Of a stretch of 24,394 nt of DNA, positions 19,164 to 24,394 are shown in pieces (the first letter of the stretch is position 1; each line of letters starts with the position of its first letter). The position numbers and the translations under genes are program-made. This stretch comes from Chara braunii. Lineage: Eukaryota > Streptophyta > Charophyceae > Charales > Characeae. Below the pieces are notes generated by a model. That model was not told the origin of the DNA. It ran no database searches and worked only from the letters and a program-made list of their open reading frames with translations. The stretch spans positions 2,627,818-2,652,211 of the forward strand of contig BFEA01000171.1 in NCBI GenBank assembly GCA_003427395.1. Direction: 5' to 3'.

Positions 19164-19755
19164 TTGGGGGTGATTTTTTTGGGGGGGGAGGGGTTGGGGG
19201 GGCAAGGTGGTGGCTGTGTNAAAAAAAAAAAAAAAAAAAAAACTTGGCAATGAGCTGATCTGACGGCGTACTCACACGAGGACTTCCCTGGATGTATAAG
19301 ACCACGTTTCCAACCCCGCCTGGATGAACCTGACCGAAGTTACGTCCAGAGAGAAGTGGAAGAGAAGTCCTACAGTAGTGAGAGTATGCCCTCCTGAGAC
19401 GCGGGGTCTGCCACACTGGACAGACGTGTTACATTGTAGCCATAGATCATCGGAATCTATGGCCGTATGGTCCGCGACACAAGAATCGTAGTCTTTTTTT
19501 TTTTTTTTTTTTTTTTTGTGGGGGGGGGGGAGAATATACTGAGGGCCTAGTAGCACTGCACCATTCGCCATCAACATTTCGAATGAATCTAGACATGAAA
19601 ATGCTCCATATGCAGTCAAAATCCTGGCGGATGGGGAGTGGTCCAACTAGGCCCGAGCTTCCAGAGCCCCTCCACAGTTCCAAAGACAACACCCACTGTC
19701 GGAAGCCACTCTGGGGCGCTACGTGCGCGCGGCTCCATTTTGTAGTAATTGCTAT
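19164..19755. other. Intergenic stretch with gap and homopolymers
   Basis: An N at about 19221 sits beside a run of about 20 A, and T and G runs occupy 19494-19530. Between them no gene or clear repeat was recognised. Confidence 0.5.
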
Positions 19756-19902
19756 GGGCCTCACTGCACTACTCTCCAAATTCAAAAAGAAAAAAAAAGA
19801 AAAAAAATGCAAAATGGGACCGAATCCACCGCTAGAACATGGCATGATACATTGCCATCGTTTTTGTCTTTTGTGCATCTGGAGAGTAGTGCAGCGAGGC
19901 CC
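19756..19902. mobile_element. GGGCCTCGC-family MITE, copy C
   Basis: GGGCCTCACTGCACTACTCT at 19756 is mirrored by AGAGTAGTGCAGCGAGGCCC ending at 19902. The interior (CCGCTAGAACATGGC then TTTTTGTCTTTTGTG) resembles copies D and E, showing common descent rather than chance palindromes. Confidence 0.8.
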
Positions 19903-20001
19903 ATTGGCACCGTTGCGCGAGGATCGAGCCGTCGCCGACAACGTAACAGTAACAGACGGTCGCTCGGCGGACTCGGTCTGAGTCCGAACGTTGCCCTTGT
20001 C

Positions 20002-20028
20002 CTTTTTTTTTTTTTTTTTTTTTTTTGT
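20002..20028 (+). repeat. Poly(T) tract
   Basis: A homopolymer of about 24 T lies between MITE copies C and D. Confidence 0.9.
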
Positions 20029-20082
20029 CCTACGTTGTTGTAGAGCGGTGGAATCAGGCCACTGCGGCACGGTCACGAGAGA

Positions 20083-20201
20083 GGCGTCGCCGCACCACCC
20101 ACCGAATGTGCCAAATGAGGATGAATCTTCCGGAAGAATATGGACACATACATCGTCATGATTTTTGTCGCTTGTGCATTTGGTGAGTGGTGAGGCGAGG
20201 T
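20083..20201. mobile_element. GGGCCTCGC-family MITE, copy D
   Basis: TCGCCGCACCACCCACCGAA near 20086 is mirrored by TTTGGTGAGTGGTGAGGCGA near 20180-20199. The outermost GGCC is diverged at both ends. The interior keeps the TTCCGGAAGAATATGG and TTTTTGTCG blocks shared with copies C and E. Confidence 0.65.
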
Positions 20202-20262
20202 GCTAAAGAGACAGACCTTTCTCGAGCAAAGAACGAGAGGAGAGGGCGGGAGAGAGATCGGA

Positions 20263-20381
20263 CATCGCAACACCACTCTCGAAATGTGCAAAAAGACACT
20301 GAACTTCCCGCTAGGACATGGCCAGATGCACCCGCCACATTTTTGTCCTTTTCACATTTGGAGAGTGGTGTGGCGAGGCCC
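20263..20381. mobile_element. GGGCCTCGC-family MITE, copy E
   Basis: CAACACCACTCTCGAAATGT near 20268 is mirrored by ACATTTGGAGAGTGGTGTGG and CGAGGCCC, ending at 20381. The interior reads TTCCCGCTAGGACATGGCC, then TTTTTGTCC. At 119 bp this is the cleanest compact example. Confidence 0.8.
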
Positions 20382-20636
20382 ATCTTCAGTTTTTTTTGTT
20401 TTTCGTTTTTCTGTTTTTTGCTTCGTTTTTCTTTCTAAAACGGGCTGTCGCCGATGGCCGGTTGTGCGACAACGATTGGCTGCAGTCACGTGAAAAGCGG
20501 GAAAGGTGGGAACAAAAACAAGCCGGTCATTTCACACTTCCCGCTCGAATATGTGCGCTGTCGTACGCCTGTCAAACTGTCAAAAATCAGAAAGACTGAA
20601 AATTTCCCGTGTGAACGGCACGTGGAATATTTTCGT
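20382..20636. other. MITE-flanking stretch, no gene
   Basis: T-rich DNA is followed by two fragments beginning TTCCCG (about 20538 and 20605) that recall the interior of copies D and E and may be further decayed family members. No coding frame is convincing. Confidence 0.4.
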
Positions 20637-20700
20637 CAAAAAAAAGAAAAAAGAAAAAAGAAAAAAGAAAAAAGAAAAAAGAAAAAGAAAGAAAAAAAAG
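20637..20700 (+). repeat. (GAAAAAA)n microsatellite
   Basis: Roughly seven 7-bp GAAAAAA units grade into GAAAAA and GAAA. Confidence 0.95.
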
Positions 20701-20734
20701 TTTTTCGTCCCCGCCAAAGAGCCCCCGCCTCTGT

Positions 20735-20830
20735 AACCCCCGCCCCCCTCCACCGCCTCGTTCCTATCCCCGCCGTCCTACCGCCTCGTTCCTACCCCCG
20801 CGCCTGCCAGGTCTCTGTTCCCCTCCCAGG
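20735..20830 (+). repeat. C-rich imperfect tandem repeat
   Basis: ACCGCCTCGTTCCTA occurs twice (about 20752 and 20779) in C-rich DNA. Confidence 0.75.
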
Positions 20831-21189
20831 GGCTGGGGACTGTCCCTTGGCGCTGCTATGCAGGCATCTCCCGCCCCCCACGAGCTTCCGCAGGTACTGC
20901 GGAACTTCTCCTTACCTGCAGCACTCGTCCGTCCCTTCCCTCGTCGTATGCCCGCGCGCGGAATCGGAACTCCGCTTGTTTCTCCATTTCTCCTTTTTTG
21001 TTTTTTTTTCCCCTTTTCTTTTCTTCTCTTTATTTTCCCGTTCTTTTACAATTCGACGAGCGCGCGGTGGATTCGAGCGCATGAAAAAGTTTGAATCAAT
21101 ACCACTTTAAAAAAAATAAATAAAAAAATCACTACCACTTAAATTTTCAACGCCAGTCGTCTGCTGTCCGGTTCGTTTTGCCTGTGCCT

Positions 21190-21342
21190 TCGCGAGGCTT
21201 GGCGCGGCTTTGCGCGCCTTGGCGCGGCCTGGCCTGGCCTGGCCTGGCGTGGCCTTGCCTTGCCTTGCCTTGCCTTGCCTTGCCGTGCCTTGCCTTGCCC
21301 TGCCCTGCCCTGCCCTGCCCTGGCTCGCCTTGCCTTGGTCTA
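21190..21342 (+). repeat. (CCTTG/CCCTG)n pentanucleotide tract
   Basis: About 25 pentamers run through variants GGCCT, TGCCT and TGCCC. Minus-strand frames across it give Gly/Arg/Gln/Ala-rich translations that are artefacts of the repeat. Confidence 0.95.
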
Positions 21343-21404
21343 TTGGCGGTCGTTTGGCGGCTAGCATTATCGTACTCGTCTGGTGACTCTTGATTCGAAC
21401 TCAT

Positions 21405-21551
21405 GGGCCCCTCCCTCCACTACAAAACACTGTACACGCATTTAGACGCTTTCCGGAACCGAATACATTCACAACGTTGGAATCGTCCGAACGCACCTGG
21501 TCCCTCTAGCGTCCAAATGCATGTACAGTGTTGTGTAGTGGAGCGAGGCCC
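21405..21551. mobile_element. GGGCCTCGC-family MITE, copy F (divergent)
   Basis: GGGCCCCTCCCTCCACTACA at 21405 is mirrored by a right arm ending TAGTGGAGCGAGGCCC at 21551. The arms are about 45 bp, longer than in copies B-E, with ACTGTACA(C/T)GCATTT in the inner part. The terminal GGGCC and the GAGCGAGGCCC end link it to the family, while the inner arm differs, so it may represent a subfamily. Confidence 0.65.
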
Positions 21552-21691
21552 ATGATCTTTTACTGCAGCTTGGCAAAATGCAGTAACTGCGGCTTACGGT
21601 AGACTGGCGGAGGCTTTGGCGACGCGAGTGAACTCGCAAGCTCGGGCATACGACGAGGGAAGGGACGGACGAGTGCTGCAGGTAAGGAGAA

Positions 21692-21945
21692 GGAGAAACG
21701 AAAAGCAGCGGCTTCTGTTGGCCTATATTCCCGCCATATGAGGACGAAATGACGACGGGTGGGTACGGACAGTGACAGAATTCCCGCCACAGCGGGAGCC
21801 AAACTCCCTCCCTTTTGGCCTTGGGTTCCAGTCGTTTGTTTCTGTGCGACCGAGACAAAGAGCAATGCTATTGAGCTGTCCTCTTCGTTAGTGGCAGGAT
21901 CGCTTCGTTAGGAACAGAACTGGTGCCACTTGTGTTTGCCGATGG
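21692..21945. other. Stretch without recognised feature
   Basis: A minus-strand frame (21858-21469) crosses this DNA and the inverted-repeat arm, but it has no domain and is probably not coding. Confidence 0.4.
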
Positions 21946-22066
21946 TTCCGCCATAGCTATCCCTCTTGTTCACTCGATCTCTCGTCGTCGTCGTCGTCCG
22001 CCATAGCTAGCCTCTTGTTGTTCACTCGACTTCTCGTCGTCGTCGGCATTGTCGTCATCGACATCT
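21946..22066 (-). repeat. Tandem repeat of about 60 bp with (CGT)n
   Basis: The block CCGCCATAGCTA, TCTTGTT, TCACTCGA, TCTCGTCGTCGTC occurs twice, at about 21950 and 22009. Read on the minus strand the two copies encode similar Asp/Glu/Ser-rich peptides (ADDDDDERSSEQEG and ADDDEKSSEQQEASYGG), but in different frames, so the unit may derive from an acidic coding exon that has since shifted frame. Confidence 0.6.
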
Positions 22067-22310
22067 TTTTGACGGTGGGTGGGTCCTCTTGTTGGCGAGC
22101 GGAGACCGGGGGGGGCTCGCTTCTCGGCTCTTTCTGGCCATAGCTCGTCGAGGTCTGGACTCTCGCGGAGTTTTTTTTGATCTTATGCGATCTGACACCA
22201 ACCCTCTTCCCACCTGTCATCCTCGTCTTCATCATTGTCAGCAGCACACTGTGCAACCTTGAGACGATCTTTCAGCCGAAAGTTCTGACACTGTTCCTCC
22301 TTCCGATCAT

Positions 22311-22438
22311 CGGAATAATTAATTGCTTGATAATACCGATTCGCTGCAGCTGCTCCTATAATTAGTTCGTTTCGTATGTTTTCCTCCTATTTTACTACTA
22401 CATACATAATTGCGGAATAATTAATTGCTTGATAATAC
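22311..22438 (+). repeat. 26-bp exact direct repeat
   Basis: 22311-22336 and 22413-22438 are identical and begin CGGAATAATTAATTGCTTGA. They are separated by 76 bp. Confidence 0.95.
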
Positions 22439-22558
22439 TATTTCTTCGATCGTTCAGAAGGTATTTCGGCTATTTCTTTGATCTTCCAAAGCCAAGAAAG
22501 TATGATCCGTCTATTCTTGAAGGGTTTCTCTAAATTTCTTCATGTCTCACAAAAGCAA

Positions 22559-22610
22559 TTCTCTGTTCTCTGTTCTCTGTTCTCGGTTCTCTGTCTGTTC
22601 TCTGTCTGTC
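22559..22610 (+). repeat. (CTCTGTT)n microsatellite
   Basis: Several 7-bp CTCTGTT units with variants precede low-complexity DNA. Confidence 0.9.
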
Positions 22611-22779
22611 AATGCCCAAGGGCGTACGCTCTTCGTATGCAGCGATCCCGGTTCAATTCTCAGTGCGTTAAGGGTTAATTATAGCCCACGATTTGCCTAG
22701 AGCTCTCAGCTCTGAACTCTCTCTGTCCTTAGGAGAAGATTCCAGACGGATCGCAGACAAGTTGTTTTTTTTTTGTCAC

Positions 22780-23595
22780 ACTTCGATCGGATTTTGCCGC
22801 CATTTATCGCTGAACTCCCTTCTTGTCAACTCGATTGATTACCTACTTGAAAGGTGAAGGCCTGAAGGAGGAAGAGGAGGAGGAGAAGCCTAGGTGGTCC
22901 CCGCTTTCCACACTTCTCCTAGTACAAGTCGTCTCTCTCTAGTCGCTTACAAGCCGTGCGTTTCCCAGTCGTAGATCGGATTTAGCCGGCATTCATCTGT
23001 GGATTTCGGTCCTTGATTGCCTCCCCCCTGCTGAAGATCCGAGTGAAGCAGACCTGAAGAAGGTGAAGCTTACGTAGTCCCCGATTTCCACCCTTCCCCT
23101 CTCTCCTTGCAAGTCGTCTCTCTCTCCCTCTCTTTCTTGCAAGTCGTCTCTCTCTCCCCCCCTCTCTTGCAAGTCGTCTCTCTCTAATCGATCACGAGTC
23201 GTCAGTTTCCCATTCATAGATGGGATTTTTTTTCCCGACATTCATCTGAGGAATTTCTGTCCTATTCATATATCGGATATTGCCGACCTTCAGCTGTGGA
23301 TTTCGGTCCTCGATTGCCTTCCCCTTGCTGAACATCTCCGAGAGAAGCAGACCTGAAAAAGGAGAAGCGTGCCGTGTCCCCGATTTCTACACTCGCCCCT
23401 CTCTACTTGCAAGTCGACTCTCTCTAACAACTCACGAGTCGTCAGTTTCCCACGCACAGATCGGACTTTGCTGACATTCATCTGTGCAATTTCCGTCCTA
23501 TTCATAGTTTGGATATTGCCGCCGTTCAGCTGTGGATTTCGGTCCTCGATTGCCTTCCCCTTGCTGAAGATCCCCGAGAGAAGCAAACTCTTCTG
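22780..23595 (+). repeat. Tandem array of about 240-bp CT-rich units
   Basis: The landmark CTGTGGATTTCGGTCCT occurs at 22997 (one change), 23294 and 23530, with a more diverged partial unit upstream from about 22780. Each unit holds TTGCTGAAGATC-type sequence, GAAGCAGACCTGAA, CCCCGATTTC, TTGCAAGTCGTCTCTCTCT and a TTTCCCA stretch. The second unit is longer (297 against 236 bp) because the 30-bp TTGCAAGTCGTCTCTCTC sub-unit is triplicated (23106, 23136, 23166). Its CT-rich character and position just upstream of an ATG resemble a repeated 5' leader. Confidence 0.85.
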
Positions 23596-23603
23596 CTATC
23601 CAG

Positions 23604-23834
23604 ATGTCCGCGAGAGGCGGAGCGTCATCGAGAGAGTCGGACTTCTACTCAATCGACGTCAAGCTTGCCTGCGGCTGCTCAACGAATATGGATTGTCAAA
23701 GCGATTGCTTTCTCTCGCCCAATGAGTCCGATCCCAAGACATCCGGACTGCTCAGCGGATTTGAGCACGGCGTTACTTCCATGGGGGAGTCAGAATGGGA
23801 GGAGTCACTTACGGAAGGCGTGAAATGGTGCTGA
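23604..23834 (+). CDS. Putative 76-codon small protein or first exon
   Basis: I do not recognise a family. The frame starts at the first ATG after the CT-rich tandem array and ends at TGA 23832. The product is acidic and Ser-rich (ASSRESDFYSID, GESEWEESLTEG) with a small Cys cluster, CGCSTNMDCQSDC, about residues 23-35. Composition is balanced, unlike the simple-repeat frames elsewhere, and a pyrimidine-rich leader upstream of an ATG is common in plant genes. There is no signal peptide or membrane segment. A G-rich run follows directly after the stop (23836-23859). At 76 codons the frame could easily be random, and no splice or promoter evidence decides the matter. Confidence 0.3.
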   Translation: MSARGGASSRESDFYSIDVKLACGCSTNMDCQSDCFLSPNESDPKTSGLLSGFEHGVTSMGESEWEESLTEGVKWC

Positions 23835-23835
23835 A

Positions 23836-23860
23836 GGGGGGGGAGAGGGGGGGGGGGGAT
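23836..23860 (+). repeat. G-rich homopolymer stretch
   Basis: Three G runs separated by single A or AGA follow the small ORF. They could support G-quadruplex folding on the plus strand. Confidence 0.85.
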
Positions 23861-24298
23861 AACAATAATTGACACTAAGTTGTTTCAAGCCTTGTGAAAC
23901 GAATAAGCAAAAGCTTTAAGATGGAGGTGGGCCCTCTTAAAGACGCAGTGCTCGCGGGAGGGAGCATCGGGTGACCTCAGCTGGTCAGAATTCCGACGTG
24001 ACTTCTCAAAGAACAGACTTTGAGACCGGAAAATAGACGAGCTTGCTTAATTTAGGATTTAGGGCTAGTGCCGTTATAAGCGAGATGATGCTGCGTGAGC
24101 GCTCACTCCCAGCGATGACAACGTCCTGATCTCCTTCCATTTGTGCCCGAGGTATGCTTCTTATCCACCTCCGTTCCAGCGGTATTTTCTTACGCTTTGA
24201 TGACTGATGTGTCCCCGTAGTCTTTTCAGTCATAACTCCGTTGGTTTTCGTTTCTGATTCACAGAGATCTCCTCGCCCTCACGAGCGAGGCACGTTGG
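23861..24298. other. Stretch without recognised feature
   Basis: A minus-strand frame (24233-24006, 75 codons) has no motif. No repeat or RNA gene was seen. Confidence 0.45.
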
Positions 24299-24313
24299 GG
24301 AGAGAGAGAGACT

Positions 24314-24394
<81 letters not shown>
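24299..24394 (+). repeat. (GA)n microsatellite at window edge
   Basis: About 45 GA units run to the last base with one interruption (CTCT near 24311). Together with the TC tract at position 1 it suggests that the sequence ends where assembly failed in simple repeats. Confidence 0.97.

Larger units (their letters stand above)
20906..21691. repeat. Perfect 49-bp inverted repeat, arms 688 bp apart
   Basis: Positions 20906-20954 and 21643-21691 are exact reverse complements over 49 bases, beginning TTCTCCTTACCTGCAGCACT on the plus strand of the left arm. Similarity stops sharply outside the arms. Between the arms lie a (CCTTG)n tract and MITE copy F. The exact identity contrasts with the divergence of other repeats in the window and suggests a recent duplication or inversion. 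Confidence 0.92.

Noticed and set aside
21107-21404. Gly/Arg/Gln-rich ORFs resembling disordered proteins
   Set aside because: They read through a pentanucleotide microsatellite in several frames with the same quality, so coding origin is not supported.
22640-22680. GGTTCAATTC as a tRNA gene
   Set aside because: Flanking bases do not form T, D or anticodon stems on either strand.
1-24394. CRISPR array, bacterial operon or phage module
   Set aside because: No regularly spaced direct repeats with unique spacers, no Shine-Dalgarno-led gene clusters and no phage genes. Repeats and the retroelement indicate a eukaryotic nuclear sequence.

Overview
The window looks like repeat-dominated nuclear DNA from a eukaryote, most likely of the green (streptophyte) lineage. 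The evidence is a decayed Ty3/gypsy-type LTR retrotransposon, a clean piece of plant-type mitochondrial nad2 lying beside it, a tRNA-derived SINE-like unit, many dinucleotide and A/T homopolymer tracts, and several families of short inverted-repeat elements. A charophyte-like alga or another early-diverging streptophyte is my best guess, but this is inference only. The two single N's (11261, 19221) sit in homopolymer runs and look like assembly gaps. Both ends of the window run into CT/GA microsatellite.

Layout. 1-500 is pyrimidine-rich low-complexity DNA. 550-1305 holds two inverted-repeat (foldback) elements. 1451-2631 (+) is a Gln/Ala-rich reading-frame remnant broken by a few stops and a frame change. 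About 3943-4148 (-) is a nad2 fragment. 4321-10142 (-) is the internal region of one Ty3/gypsy element in the order gag (with CCHC knuckle), protease, reverse transcriptase, RNase H, integrase. It is broken by stops, frameshifts and an inferred internal deletion, and no paired LTRs are visible. 10143-14030 is intergenic: short palindromes, an A/T-rich stretch, microsatellites, no recognisable gene. 14030-14200 and 18935-19163 are two copies of a GC-rich dispersed repeat. 16262-16995 is a second long foldback element, and 17185-17600 is SINE-like. 17810-21551 carries at least six copies of one short MITE-like family whose ends read GGGCCTCGC. 21236-22610 is simple and tandem repeats. 22780-23595 is a CT-rich tandem array of about 240 bp units leading into a 76-codon open reading frame (23604-23834, +), which is the only plausible small host gene here.

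No intact multi-gene pathway or defence system is present. The interest lies in the repeat biology: a dense colony of inverted-repeat elements, including one foldback whose spacer consists of poly(A)-tailed hairpin units, and a recurring terminal motif linking elements at opposite ends of the window. All repeat relationships were found by eye on both strands. Identities given are hand counts, and no database search was made.
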